A stretch of 64,000 nucleotides of DNA from Sphingomonas edaphi. GTDB lineage: Bacteria > Pseudomonadota > Alphaproteobacteria > Sphingomonadales > Sphingomonadaceae. Where the stretch lies: contig NZ_QXTF01000001.1 in NCBI RefSeq assembly GCF_003583725.1, forward strand, positions 682,001 through 746,000, read 5' to 3'. The notes beneath the pieces are model-generated. The model saw nothing but the letters and a program-made list of their open reading frames with translations. It was not told the origin of the DNA and made no database searches. Within the stretch, counting starts at the first letter, position 1, and each line of letters begins with the position of its first letter. Positions 44,806-54,216 of the stretch are shown here, in pieces. Made by a program: the position numbers and the translations under genes.

Positions 44806-46536
44806 TCATCGCATCTCCTCGGCAGCCTCCACCCCCATCAGGTTCAGGCCGTTGCGGATAACTTGCCCGATTCCGCGAGCCAGTTCCAGCCGCGCGCGGG
44901 TTAATTCCGGCTTGGATTCAATGAGAAAGCGGCGATCTGTGTCGTCATTGCCACGGTTCCACTGCGCATGGAGCGCGGCCGCGAGCTCGTATAGGTAAAA
45001 AGCGATCCGATGCGGCTCATGCGCCATCGCCGCGGCCTCAACCGTTCGCGGATATTGGGCCGCCAGCTTGACCAGTGCGAGTTCCTCGCCGTCGAGGAGC
45101 GATAGGTCCGCCTTGCTGTCCAGCGAAACGCCGATTTCCGCCGCCTTCCGCTGCAACGAGCAAATCCGCGCATGGGCGTACTGGACGTAGAACACCGGAT
45201 TGTCCTTCGACGCCTCGACCACCCTTGCGAAGTCGAAGTCGAGCATTGAATCCGTCCGCTTGGTCAGCATCATGAAACGGACGACGTCCTTGCCGACTTC
45301 GCGCACGACATCGGCTAGCGTGACGAAGTTACCGGCCCGCTTCGACATCTTGACCGGCTCGCCTGAGCGCAGAAGCTTGACCATCTGAATGATCTTGACA
45401 TCCAAGTCGACACGGCCATCGGTGAGCGCCTTGACCGCCGCTTGCACCCGCTTGACCGTCCCCGCATGGTCGGCGCCCCAGATATTCACCAGATGGTCGG
45501 CTTTCTGGGCCTTTTGAAGGTGATAGGCCGCGTCGGCGCCGAAATACGTCCAGCTTCCGTTCGACTTCTTCATCGGACGGTCCTGGTCATCCCCGAACTC
45601 GGTCGACTTGAACAACGTCAGCTCGACCGGTTCCCAATCGTCAGGCGTTTCGCCCTTCGGGGCTTCCAGCACGCCCTCGTAGACAAGTCCCTTAGCGCGT
45701 AGCGTCTGCAGTGCCGCCTCGACGCCCCCCGAAGCCTGAAGCTCTGCCTCGGATGCAAAGATGTCGTGGTGGATTCCCAGCAGGGCTAGGTCGTGCTTGA
45801 TCAACTCGATCATGGCCGCGACAGCCTTCTGCTTGAACAGGCCCAGCCATTCGCTTTCCGACTGGCCGACGAACCTGTCGCCAAACTCAGCCGCGAGCGA
45901 GGCACCCACTGGCTTTAGATAGTCGCCGGGATAAAGACCTTCCGGGATCTCACCAATGTCCTCGCCCAGGGCCTCGCGGTACCGCAGGTGCGCGGAGCGA
46001 GCGAGCGTGTCGACCTGCGAACCGGCATCGTTGACGTAATACTCCTTGGTAACCCGGAACCCCGCGGCCTCTAGCAGCCGGGCCAGTGCATCGCCAACCA
46101 CCGCGCCGCGGCAATGGCCCATGTGCATCGGGCCGGTCGGGTTGGCCGACACATATTCCACGTTCACCCGCTCGTTCTTTCCGATCGACGACAAGCCGTA
46201 GCGCTCGCTTTCCCCGAGAATAGTAACGAGTTCGTCACGCCAGCTGTCTTCTACCAGGCGGATGTTGATGAATCCCGGACCAGCAGTCTCGACCGAGGTC
46301 ACCGTGGGCAGTGCTTCAAGCTTCGGCGCGATTAGCGCGGCCAGAGCGCTCGGATTGGTGCCCGCCGTCTTTGCCAGAACCATCGCCGCATTGGTGGCAA
46401 GATCGCCGTGCGCAGCATCGCGCGGCGGCTCCACCGCCACGGGCTTGCGGTTAGCATGCGTGGGCAAATGGCCTTCGGCAACCAGTTCATCGAGAACGCC
46501 GTCGAGCAGCGCGGAATAGCGGGCGTAAAGGGACAA
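44806..46536 (-). CDS. argS: Arginyl-tRNA synthetase
   Basis: A 576-residue class I synthetase that charges tRNA-Arg. The N-terminal additional domain is followed by the HIGH-type motif [15 protein letters not shown] near residue 115, the KMSKS-type motif KMSKRAGN near residue 385, and a C-terminal anticodon-binding DALR domain (ICSLQRKA, ending [12 protein letters not shown]). Length and motifs are normal. Its stop abuts the ATG of the second SPOR gene. Confidence 0.97.
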   Translation of the reverse strand: MSLYARYSALLDGVLDELVAEGHLPTHANRKPVAVEPPRDAAHGDLATNAAMVLAKTAGTNPSALAALIAPKLEALPTVTSVETAGPGFINIRLVEDSWRDELVTILGESERYGLSSIGKNERVNVEYVSANPTGPMHMGHCRGAVVGDALARLLEAAGFRVTKEYYVNDAGSQVDTLARSAHLRYREALGEDIGEIPEGLYPGDYLKPVGASLAAEFGDRFVGQSESEWLGLFKQKAVAAMIELIKHDLALLGIHHDIFASEAELQASGGVEAALQTLRAKGLVYEGVLEAPKGETPDDWEPVELTLFKSTEFGDDQDRPMKKSNGSWTYFGADAAYHLQKAQKADHLVNIWGADHAGTVKRVQAAVKALTDGRVDLDVKIIQMVKLLRSGEPVKMSKRAGNFVTLADVVREVGKDVVRFMMLTKRTDSMLDFDFARVVEASKDNPVFYVQYAHARICSLQRKAAEIGVSLDSKADLSLLDGEELALVKLAAQYPRTVEAAAMAHEPHRIAFYLYELAAALHAQWNRGNDDTDRRFLIESKPELTRARLELARGIGQVIRNGLNLMGVEAAEEMR

Positions 46537-46629
46537 TGCGGTTCACCGGTTGGGATGGGTTAATTTGAGCGCGCCTCTAGCCCATGCTGCGCCGCTCGTC
46601 ACCCTTTCCGGATTTTGATCGTAGCGACG

Positions 46630-47157
46630 TCAGTTGCCCCCGGCCGAGCCGACATAGACGATCCGCCATTCGGTGACTTCGCCAGTCTTGGCGAGGACCA
46701 TTTGCGGGCGCGGCGCGGTCGAGCGACGCTTATATTCGCCGGGGCGGCCGAACGCGAAATGGCTGTGATCGCCTTCGTCCAGCGATTCAATGAGATTGTA
46801 ACCGGCGGCGCGGTAGGCGGCCGCGATCTGCCAGTGGCTGACACCAGGCCGCCGAGCGATGTCGATGGCGCGATTGGCCATGTGGTAACTATTGGCGACG
46901 CCGCCTACACGCTTGTTGTGCGCGGGGCTTCGATAGGTGCTCGTTACACGGCCCCAGCGTCCTCCGAGGTCGCGGATTGAGGTCATGTTAACGAGACTTG
47001 GCGAAGCTTGGGGAACAGAGAGGAAGCCCGGAGTAGGCTGCACCTGCTTCGAGTAAAATTCGTTGCCACCCACCGTCCGGACGCCGAAGTCAGTGCCCGC
47101 GGCAAACGCCGCTTGCGCGGTGATGAGGAATATTGCTGCGCCCGCCGCTTTCAACAT
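46630..47157 (-). CDS. Secreted M15-like peptidase, probably peptidoglycan-active
   Basis: A 175-residue exported protein with signal peptide MLKAAGAAIFLITAQAAFAA. The zinc-peptidase pattern of the M15 (D-Ala-D-Ala carboxypeptidase-like) family is visible: TSTYRSPAHNKRVGGV, then SYHMANRAIDI with the first histidine and the aspartate ligands, and GDHSHFAFG with the final histidine. It probably trims peptidoglycan peptides. I chose the ATG at 47155-47157; the open frame begins 12 codons upstream without a signal peptide. It is 93 bp upstream of argS on the same strand. Confidence 0.72.
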   Translation of the reverse strand: MLKAAGAAIFLITAQAAFAAGTDFGVRTVGGNEFYSKQVQPTPGFLSVPQASPSLVNMTSIRDLGGRWGRVTSTYRSPAHNKRVGGVANSYHMANRAIDIARRPGVSHWQIAAAYRAAGYNLIESLDEGDHSHFAFGRPGEYKRRSTAPRPQMVLAKTGEVTEWRIVYVGSAGGN

Positions 47158-47228
47158 GTCTCTGCCCCCGAAGAGTCGGAATACAGATAACATAAATTTA
47201 ACGCACGAGGCAAAATGCGAGCGTGGCC

Positions 47229-48389
47229 TTAGAATTTCTCCGGAAGATGCACTGGTCCGATCAGCGCTTCGTGGCGGGCGATCGCGAAGCGATCGGTCAT
47301 ACCAGCGATGAAATCCCCAACGCCCCGAAGGCGCGCCACTTCACCTTCGCCACGGCGCCATCCGGCAGGAAGATATTCCGGGTTCTCACGGTAGCAGCGC
47401 GCAAGATCGCCAACGATCCGCTGCGCTTCCATCCGGATCGGCCGCAGTTCGTCGCTGTCGTAGAGATTCGCATAAAGATGGCGCTTCAGCCCACGCTCCT
47501 CCTTTTGCATCGCGCTGGAAAACCCTGCAAGCTGCCGGCCCGCCAAACGGATGTCGTCAATCGTCTCCACTCCACTTTGGGCAATGCGCCGGCGCGTTTC
47601 CTCGAGGACGTCACCCACCATCGCGCCGATTCCGTCGCGAACCAAAGCCTTCAGCTTTCGCGTTTGGTCGAGGACGGGATGGCGATGCTCGATTTCCGCC
47701 CACAGCCTAGCCACGAGTGGCAGTTCCAGAAGCGCGTCCAGTCCCAGGATGCCCGATCTGAGGCCATCATCGATGTCATGGTTGTCGTACGCAATGTCAT
47801 CGGCGATGGCCGCGACCTGGGCCTCAAGGCTAGGCCAGCTGTCGAGTTGCAAATCGAATGCGGCGTTCGCTTCCTCCATCGCCCAAGTACGATCGCCCAG
47901 CGGCCCATTATGCTTGGCGAGACCTTCGAGCGTTTCCCAACTTAGATTCAAGCCGTCGAATCCGGGGTACGGGTTTTCGAGGCAGGTCACGAGCCGAAGC
48001 GTATGGGCATTATGGTCGAAGCCGCCGGCATCAGCGAGGCTGGCCTGCAGCGCATCCTCACCCCCATGGCCGAAAGGCGGGTGGCCGAGGTCATGCGCGA
48101 GGCAGAGGGCCTCGGTTAGGTCTTCGTTGAGACCCAGCGCGCGCGCCATGGTGCGGCCGATTTGCGCAACCTCGATCGAATGGGTGAGGCGAACCCGGAA
48201 ATGATCGCCGTCGGGTGCGACGAAGACCTGCGTCTTATGGCGCAGACGGCGGAAGGCGACCGAGTGGACAATCCGGTCACGGTCACGCTGAAAAGCATCG
48301 CGGGGCCCGCGCGGCCCCCGATCATCCTCCGCAAAGGCCCGGCCGCGCGATCTCGACGGGTCGGCGGCAAGAGCCTTGGGAAGGATCAT
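47229..48389 (-). CDS. dgt: Deoxyguanosinetriphosphate triphosphohydrolase-like protein
   Basis: A 386-residue HD-domain protein that hydrolyses dNTPs to the deoxynucleoside and triphosphate. Metal ligands are seen as the histidine of RLTHSIEVAQ, the HD pair in CLAHDLGHPPFGHGGE and the aspartate in YDNHDIDDG. The N-terminal DRDRIVHSVAFRRLRHKTQVF is typical of the Dgt-like subfamily. Its ATG overlaps the stop of the TPR/SPOR gene as ATGA. Confidence 0.93.
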   Translation of the reverse strand: MILPKALAADPSRSRGRAFAEDDRGPRGPRDAFQRDRDRIVHSVAFRRLRHKTQVFVAPDGDHFRVRLTHSIEVAQIGRTMARALGLNEDLTEALCLAHDLGHPPFGHGGEDALQASLADAGGFDHNAHTLRLVTCLENPYPGFDGLNLSWETLEGLAKHNGPLGDRTWAMEEANAAFDLQLDSWPSLEAQVAAIADDIAYDNHDIDDGLRSGILGLDALLELPLVARLWAEIEHRHPVLDQTRKLKALVRDGIGAMVGDVLEETRRRIAQSGVETIDDIRLAGRQLAGFSSAMQKEERGLKRHLYANLYDSDELRPIRMEAQRIVGDLARCYRENPEYLPAGWRRGEGEVARLRGVGDFIAGMTDRFAIARHEALIGPVHLPEKF

Positions 48390-49993
48390 TTGGCGGGAAG
48401 TTTCTCGATCTTGATCTGGGCCGGAGTTCGTGTCCAGCTAAAGCCGTCGACGCCTTCCTTGGCAAGCTTGTTGACCAACGCCTGGGCTTCACCCTTGCTG
48501 TCGAAGGGCCCGACAAGGAGGCGGAAATACTCCTTGCCCTCGGTAACGTAGGCAGTGCGCGACTTTAAGAGTGAACCGGCTTTAGAGCTAAGCTTCTTAT
48601 ATTCGACCGCCATACGGTCTTTGTTTGACCCACCCGCGAGCTGAATCCAGTTCGTACCCGTGACGCCGAGCCTAGCGGCTTCTTCCCTTGCCTTTTTCTC
48701 GGCGGCAAGCTTTTCCTCGCGCTTCTTCTTTTCTTCCGCCGCCTTCTTGTCAGCCAGCCGTCTCGCGGCAGCTTTCTTGTCGCTGGCTGACTTTGAAGCG
48801 CGGGCGGCCTTGACATCTCCATCGCGATCCGCGGCGATCGTAGTTTCGACCTTTGGCTTCGGGGCTGGCGGCGCTTCCGCAATGGTCGCAAGGAGCTTGT
48901 CGATCCCGCTCAAATTGCTCTCGTCAGTCGAGGGCTTCACATCCGACAGCGAGAAGGACGGCGCAGGTGCCGCTTCCTGCGGCTTGTTCGAGACAAGCTT
49001 GACTGGCTCGGCGGCGGAGGCTGTCGACTGTTGCGGACCAGGCGCCCGAGTAATTCCCGTCGACGTGGCGCCACTTGCCGACGGGAGGCTAAAAGATGGT
49101 AAAGCGGACGTGGGATTCGCCACATTCGGTGAAACGGATGCGACCTTGACGGGGGCGGTTGCAACCGGCGTTGGGCGCGGGGGCGCGACCGCGGCAACCT
49201 GCTGCGTTGCTGCCTGCTGCTGCGCGGCCGCAACTCGCCCTTCCGCATCTTCCGGGAATATACCGAGGTGAACCGCAGCGGCCTTCTCGCCGATGCTCAA
49301 ATTCGGAAGGAAACGGAAGAAGGGAGCGAAGCGTGCGGATCCCCCCGGCATAACTGCCTCGATCGCCTGCGCGGCCCCTGCCTGGTCTCCCACCAAAGCG
49401 AGCACGAACGCACGGGTTCGCTGCGCGGCTTGGTCGCGGCGATTCAACAGCGGCTGCAGCGCGTCTAGGGCGGCGTTCCGATTCCGCGCGATGGCCAGGC
49501 TCAGCGCCAAACGGCGTCGCGCCTCGTCCGAACCCAAGGAAGAAATTGCCAGGCGGTAGTCCGCTTGCGCGCCGCCAAGATCGCCGGCGAGGTCGCGGGC
49601 CAAACCGCGCTCCAGCGCCATCGTCATCGGCTGGGCGCCAAGACGTGCGGCCTGATTGAAATAGAAGATTGCGCCATCGGCATCGCCCATGTGGGCCATC
49701 GCCGCACCGAGGCCCGCTTTCGCGGCCGGCGCATTCGGGTTGGCTTCCTCGGCACGGCCGAAAAAGCCTGCCGCGGCTTGAAGGTCGGCAAGCTCCAGCG
49801 CAGCGTGACCGGCACCGATCAATGCGTTGAAGTCGCGCGGATTGGCCGCAAGCACGCGGATGTGCCTCGCGAGCGCAGATTCGGGCGCTTCGCGGACAAC
49901 CTGCTGCGCGACGACCGGCGTGGCCATAATCGTCGTCGATGCAAGCAGCGCGACCGCAATCCGGTGCGCCGACAACAAACCCTTATTCAGCAT
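48386..49993 (-). CDS. TPR repeat and SPOR domain envelope protein
   Basis: A 535-residue exported protein. A signal peptide ends in PVVAQ near residue 30. TPR-like helices follow to about residue 230 (NPRDFNALIGAGHAALEL, AKAGLGAAMAHMGDADGAI, AALDALQPLLNRRDQAAQR). A long Ala/Pro/Ser-rich region and a Lys/Glu/Ala coiled segment (EEKKKREEKLAAEKKAREE) lead to a C-terminal SPOR domain (WIQLAGGSNKDRMAVEYKKL). Such proteins bind peptidoglycan at the septum; the partners here are unknown. I chose the ATG at 49991-49993 because GGGGAGGG lies just upstream; in-frame starts at 50005 and a TTG at 50026 are possible. Confidence 0.75.
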   Translation of the reverse strand: MLNKGLLSAHRIAVALLASTTIMATPVVAQQVVREAPESALARHIRVLAANPRDFNALIGAGHAALELADLQAAAGFFGRAEEANPNAPAAKAGLGAAMAHMGDADGAIFYFNQAARLGAQPMTMALERGLARDLAGDLGGAQADYRLAISSLGSDEARRRLALSLAIARNRNAALDALQPLLNRRDQAAQRTRAFVLALVGDQAGAAQAIEAVMPGGSARFAPFFRFLPNLSIGEKAAAVHLGIFPEDAEGRVAAAQQQAATQQVAAVAPPRPTPVATAPVKVASVSPNVANPTSALPSFSLPSASGATSTGITRAPGPQQSTASAAEPVKLVSNKPQEAAPAPSFSLSDVKPSTDESNLSGIDKLLATIAEAPPAPKPKVETTIAADRDGDVKAARASKSASDKKAAARRLADKKAAEEKKKREEKLAAEKKAREEAARLGVTGTNWIQLAGGSNKDRMAVEYKKLSSKAGSLLKSRTAYVTEGKEYFRLLVGPFDSKGEAQALVNKLAKEGVDGFSWTRTPAQIKIEKLPAK

Positions 49994-50062
49994 GGCCCTC
50001 CCCATGCCTGACGGAAGCTTGCTCAAAGCTTGCTGAAAAGTCCCTAGCGACGGGACGTGGCT

Positions 50063-50081
50063 GCCCGGCGACGAGCCGGGC
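50063..50081. terminator. Possible terminator between ftsZ and the TPR/SPOR gene
   Basis: A perfect 7-bp GC-rich stem with arms GCCCGGC (50063-50069) and GCCGGGC (50075-50081), followed on the minus strand by a second small hairpin (GTCCC and GGGAC) but no T-tract. It may slow or partly end transcription from ftsZ. Confidence 0.35.
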
Positions 50082-50097
50082 GCCAGCCTAACACGCT

Positions 50098-51480
50098 TTA
50101 CTGATTATTCTGGCGATTGAGGAAGCGCGGGATATCCAGCGGCTCGCGGCGGAAACCGGGGGCCGGCTCATCCTCGACCTTCGCCTGGGCTGCGCCGCGG
50201 GCAATGTTCGACATGCGCTCGAACAAGGTGCCACTTTCACGAGCAACCTGTTGCGGAGCGCCGGTGGTGCCCGTCGCCGCCAGATCGTCTTCGTCGGCCG
50301 GGGGGGCAATCGGCGTTCCAATGACCGGATCAGCAAGAATATCCTCGCTATCGAGCAGCAGTTCATCGCCAGCCTCGTCGGTCAGGTCGAGCGGCTCGTC
50401 GTCGACGATCTCGGCCTTCGGCTCAGGAGCGGACGACGGCGCGGGAGCAACGGCGGCCGGACGCGTCGTAGTTGGGAATGTAAACACCTTGCCTTGCGTC
50501 GGCTGCGCGGCAACCTCAGCTTCGATACCGGTGGCAACGACCGAAACGCGGATCTTGCCGTCCAGGCTGTTGTTGAAAGCGCTGCCCCAGATGATGTTGG
50601 CGTCCGGATCCACCAGCTCCTTGATGTGACTGGCCGCTTCGTCGACCTCCATAAGGCGCATGTCCTCGCCGCCGGTGATCGAAATGATGACGCCCTTCGC
50701 GCCCTTCATGCTGACGCCGTCGAGCAGCGGATTCGAGATCGCCTTTTCGGCGGCTTCGATTGCACGATTGTCGCCCGACGCTTCGCCGGTTCCCATCATC
50801 GCCTTGCCCATCTCGCCCATAACCGAGCGGACGTCGGCAAAATCGAGGTTGATAAGGCCGGGCATGACCATCAGGTCGGTGATTCCGCGCACACCTTGCT
50901 GGAGCACCTCGTCCGCCATCTCGAACGCTTCCTTGAAGGTCGTTTCCGATGTGGCGAGGCGAAACAGGTTCTGGTTCGGGATGACGATCAGCGTATCGAC
51001 ATGCTTCTGCAACTCTTCGATGCCCGCATCTGCCGAACGACCGCGGCGGGTTCCCTCGAAGGCGAACGGCTTGGTAACGACGCCGACGGTCAGGATGCCC
51101 TTATCACGCGCTGCCTTCGCGATCACCGGCGCGGCACCGGTACCTGTGCCGCCACCCATGCCAGCGGCGATAAAACACATGTGCGCTCCTTCCAGCGAGC
51201 GCTCGATTTCCTCGATCGTTTCTTCGGCGGCGGCGCGGCCTATTTCCGGACGGCTGCCCGCGCCGAGGCCCTGGGTGATCTTGAGGCCTAGCTGGATCCG
51301 CTGGTCGGCGGCCGACGCATTCAACGCCTGCGCATCAGTGTTGGCGACCAGGAATTCGACACCCTGAACGTCCGAGCGAATCATGTTAGCGATGGCGTTT
51401 CCGCCCGCGCCCCCGACGCCGATGACACTGATCCTCGGGCGAAGCTCGTCGACTTCCGGCCGGATGAAATCAATGCTCAT
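50098..51480 (-). CDS. ftsZ: Cell division GTPase FtsZ
   Basis: A 460-residue tubulin homologue that forms the Z ring. The GTP-binding loop is [10 protein letters not shown] near residue 21 and the tubulin signature is GGGTGTG at residues 109-115; the synergy loop [11 protein letters not shown] carries the catalytic aspartates. After residue 320 comes a disordered linker of about 115 residues with many Pro and Ala, then the conserved C-terminal peptide [13 protein letters not shown] that binds FtsA. The ATG has GGGGAGGGG about 8 nt upstream. It ends the dcw cluster but is separated from ftsA by 585 bp with its own GANTC-rich upstream region. Confidence 0.98.
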   Translation of the reverse strand: MSIDFIRPEVDELRPRISVIGVGGAGGNAIANMIRSDVQGVEFLVANTDAQALNASAADQRIQLGLKITQGLGAGSRPEIGRAAAEETIEEIERSLEGAHMCFIAAGMGGGTGTGAAPVIAKAARDKGILTVGVVTKPFAFEGTRRGRSADAGIEELQKHVDTLIVIPNQNLFRLATSETTFKEAFEMADEVLQQGVRGITDLMVMPGLINLDFADVRSVMGEMGKAMMGTGEASGDNRAIEAAEKAISNPLLDGVSMKGAKGVIISITGGEDMRLMEVDEAASHIKELVDPDANIIWGSAFNNSLDGKIRVSVVATGIEAEVAAQPTQGKVFTFPTTTRPAAVAPAPSSAPEPKAEIVDDEPLDLTDEAGDELLLDSEDILADPVIGTPIAPPADEDDLAATGTTGAPQQVARESGTLFERMSNIARGAAQAKVEDEPAPGFRREPLDIPRFLNRQNNQ

Positions 51481-51513
51481 GGATGAACCCCTCCCCTGTC
51501 GCGCGGGCGCGTT

Positions 51514-51621
51514 GAATCTGTTGGAGGAATCTTTGAATCATTGTGACTCCGCTGCCAAGCGAAAAAGTTAACAACTGTGAAAAAAGACGGGCTTTGTGGC
51601 CGCGCAGACTCACCATGATTC
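51514..51621. promoter_or_regulatory. Cluster of six GANTC (CcrM methylation) sites before ftsZ
   Basis: GANTC sites occur at 51514, 51527, 51535, 51545, 51607 and 51617, six in 108 bp, directly upstream of ftsZ (ATG at 51480). At this base composition about one site per 300 bp is expected. In Caulobacter, GANTC methylation by CcrM with the regulator GcrA controls ftsZ, so this is probably the regulated ftsZ promoter region. I cannot point to a single -10/-35 pair. Confidence 0.65.
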
Positions 51622-51689
51622 AAAATGGAACAGTCGTCGCCGAAACGACTAGTTGTTAAGGTTAATAATCGGCGGGCTTTACTTGCCGG

Positions 51690-52045
51690 GTTGCGGGGAT
51701 GACGCCCCAGCCAACAAAACCCGCCGAAAATAGCTACCATGGTCGCGACGGAGAAGGCGCGGTCATAGCCGGTGCGATCGACCATCATCGCGCCATAACC
51801 GGCCCGAAGCCTCCCAAAAACTGTTGCCGACCGCATTCTTGAAGCCGCTCCATCACCCGGCCAGCGTCATGAGCAGACACACATTGAAGCGGTCGCACAA
51901 CCACCCGACCAGGAGCTGCACGGGACCGAAAATCGATACGAATACCCAAGCGGCCAGCCCGAACTCGGTGCCGCCAAGACCCAAACTCCGCGCTTTAATG
52001 CGCTGCGGCGCCCACGGCGCGCACCCCAGCTCAACCGTGCATCGT
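51690..52045 (-). pseudogene. Decayed MFS transporter fragment between ftsA and ftsZ
   Basis: The minus strand of the 585-bp gap between ftsA and ftsZ still encodes pieces of a major facilitator transporter. One frame (about 52000 to 51855) reads SLGLGGTEFGLAAWVFVSIF then GPVQLLVGWLCDRFN and LLMTLAG before a stop. After a break the next frame (about 51815 to 51700) reads MMVDRTGYDRAFSVATMVAI and FGGFCWLG. These match a loop with the MFS-like GWLCDRF and a last pair of helices. Two frames and an internal stop mean it is not functional. The rest of the gap up to 51481 holds the ftsZ upstream region. Confidence 0.55.
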
Positions 52046-52065
52046 CACCTTACCCCTTAGGGCAG

Positions 52066-53322
52066 CTAGAATCCGCCCTTCATGGCTGAAACCAGCCGTC
52101 CCAGCATTCCGGTTGCCTGCTTCTTTTCCTTAGCCGAACTCAGCGCAAGATCGCGGATATCGCCGGTTCCGCTGCCCGCGAGCATGGCGAGACCGACCAA
52201 GGTTGAGAAGGCCGGGCCGCTGTGCGCTTCTGGCAAGCCGGTGATGGCTTTCGGGCGGCCCACGCGGACAGAGCGACCAAGTACTCCCTGCATATAGTCG
52301 GCAATGTTCTTAAGTTCCGCGCCGCCCCCGGTCAGGACGACCTGGCGACCGACCGGCCCGGAGAAACCGAGGCTCTTCAACGCGGCCTCGATCTCATTGG
52401 TGATCTGTTCCGTGCGCTGGCGGATAACGGTGATGAGTTGGGCATGAGTGATGCGCAGCGGTTCCGCCCCATCTTCACTGCCGATCGGGGCGGCCTCGAT
52501 CATTTCATGATTGTCGCGCGGACTGGTCATGGCGGAACCGTAGCGGCACTTCATCCTCTCCGCCTCGCGGCGCTGGACCCCAAAGGCGCAAGCGATGTCG
52601 TCGGTGACGTCTTTAGCGCCCTGCGGGATCGAACGTAGCCCGACAAGCATACCGCCGGCGTGAAGCGAGACGTTGGTCACCTCCGCCCCGAGCTCGACTA
52701 GCGCCACGCCAAGTTCGCGCTCTTCAACCGTCAGGCACGACAGGGCCGCCGCAACCGGCGCCGCCACAATCGCCTTCACACCGAGGTGAGCGGAGCGGAT
52801 GACGTAATCGATGTTGCGCAAGGGGGCCGGATCGGCCGCGACTACGTGAATGTCGACACCCAACCGGTCAGCGTGCAGCCCAATGGGGTGGGACACACCT
52901 TCAACTCCATCTATTGTGTAAAGGGCAGGATGCGCGTGGAGCACAACCTGTCCGTTGCGATCGATGGCACCCTTGCCGGCCGCAAGCAGTTCATTGATGT
53001 CGGACTGTTCGACCTGGTGCCCGCCAAGCTCCACTTCGACATTCGCCACATCGCTTACCAGCCCGCCGGCCGCAAAGCTTGCCCAGACATCGTCGATGGT
53101 CACACCGGAAATCCGCTCGGCGATTTCGACGGCTTCGCGCACCGCGACCTCGCTGGCTTCCATGTCGGTGACGTATCCGCGTTTGACGCCTCGGCTCTCC
53201 CGTTGCCCCGTGCCGAGCACCCGTAGGCGGCCGTCTGCGTCGCGCGTAACGATGAGCGCGCTGACCTTCGACGATCCAATGTCGAGCGCGGCAATGAGGG
53301 GCTGGTCGGAAGCGGCGGCCAT
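52066..53322 (-). CDS. ftsA: Cell division protein FtsA
   Basis: A 418-residue actin-like protein that tethers FtsZ to the membrane. Actin-fold motifs are IAALDIGSSKVSALIV (phosphate 1), VALVELGAEVTNVSLHAGG (phosphate 2) and VVLTGGGAELKNIADYMQ (adenosine). The FtsA-specific 1C domain lies at about 85-165. The C-terminus ends with an amphipathic helix (MLGRLVSAMKGGF), the membrane-targeting sequence. It is 9 bp after ftsQ. Confidence 0.97.
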   Translation of the reverse strand: MAAASDQPLIAALDIGSSKVSALIVTRDADGRLRVLGTGQRESRGVKRGYVTDMEASEVAVREAVEIAERISGVTIDDVWASFAAGGLVSDVANVEVELGGHQVEQSDINELLAAGKGAIDRNGQVVLHAHPALYTIDGVEGVSHPIGLHADRLGVDIHVVAADPAPLRNIDYVIRSAHLGVKAIVAAPVAAALSCLTVEERELGVALVELGAEVTNVSLHAGGMLVGLRSIPQGAKDVTDDIACAFGVQRREAERMKCRYGSAMTSPRDNHEMIEAAPIGSEDGAEPLRITHAQLITVIRQRTEQITNEIEAALKSLGFSGPVGRQVVLTGGGAELKNIADYMQGVLGRSVRVGRPKAITGLPEAHSGPAFSTLVGLAMLAGSGTGDIRDLALSSAKEKKQATGMLGRLVSAMKGGF

Positions 53323-53331
53323 TGGTGGATA

Positions 53332-54216
53332 TCAGCTTTCGGAAACGGGTTCGGGAACGATTGCCTCGCCGGGTTCGCGTGGCAAACGGACCGTCATCTT
53401 TCCAGGGATGCGCAGGTCGAAACGGAGGATGCCGCGGCCAAGCAAGCCTGCCGACTTATCCATTTTTGCGAACTTGACCAGTGCCGATGTCGCGGCGGCA
53501 TCGCCTTCCGGCAGCAACACGGTTTCGCCTGACTGGAACGACAAGTCCCAACGACGCCCGCCGACCCAATTGGCGGACACCAACTGTGCCTTCAGCGCGG
53601 GCGTCTTTTCCAGCAAGCGGTCGAGGGGAACTGCCTGAGCGTTCGCGCCCTTTCCGATAAGCAGCGGTAAATCCGGCATCCGGCTTACGGGAACACGATC
53701 GAGCACAACGCCCTCCGCATCGATCAGGGACAGGCGATTATCGTCCTGCCACAATGCGGCAGGCTTCCGCTCGACAATGTCGATGACCAGCGTGTCGGGA
53801 AAGCGACGCGAAACACGCGCATCCTTGACCCAGCCGTAGTCAAGCAACCGCTTGCGAATGGCGCTGACGTCGACCAGCGGCATGGCGGTCGTCTGCTGAT
53901 CGAGCGCGATGGCATAAACCGGTTTGGGGTCCATTTGGCGGATGCCCTGCACATCCACGCTCTTCACTCGGAAGCCTGCCTCACCGACTGCCTCCCCTGC
54001 GGCCAAGCCAACCTTTGCCGGAACATCAAGCGCGACGAGGGCCACACCCGCGATGGACAGCACGAATGCCCCGAACCCCCAGGCCGCAAGACGGCTCACC
54101 TGCGCTTCCTCGACCGGAAGTCGGGCTGCTAGTTTCTTGCTGACAGAACCGCGCGAGGGCGCCTTCTTGGGTCGCGAACGGCCCGACGTTCCCCGCCGGA
54201 CGTGCGCCGCGATCAC
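53332..54216 (-). CDS. ftsQ: Cell division protein FtsQ
   Basis: A 294-residue bitopic divisome protein. A basic cytoplasmic N-terminus of about 40 residues is followed by one membrane helix (AWGFGAFVLSIAGVALVAL, near residue 45) and a periplasmic POTRA domain (FRVKSVDVQGIRQMDP) and beta domain (WVKDARVSRRFPDTLVIDIVERKPAALW). It recruits FtsL/FtsB. The GTG start overlaps the ddl stop as GTGA. Confidence 0.93.
   Translation of the reverse strand: MIAAHVRRGTSGRSRPKKAPSRGSVSKKLAARLPVEEAQVSRLAAWGFGAFVLSIAGVALVALDVPAKVGLAAGEAVGEAGFRVKSVDVQGIRQMDPKPVYAIALDQQTTAMPLVDVSAIRKRLLDYGWVKDARVSRRFPDTLVIDIVERKPAALWQDDNRLSLIDAEGVVLDRVPVSRMPDLPLLIGKGANAQAVPLDRLLEKTPALKAQLVSANWVGGRRWDLSFQSGETVLLPEGDAAATSALVKFAKMDKSAGLLGRGILRFDLRIPGKMTVRLPREPGEAIVPEPVSES

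Noticed and set aside
51824-52060. A 78-codon plus-strand frame between ftsA and ftsZ
   Set aside because: It is antisense to the decayed MFS fragment and has no ribosome-binding site or family features.
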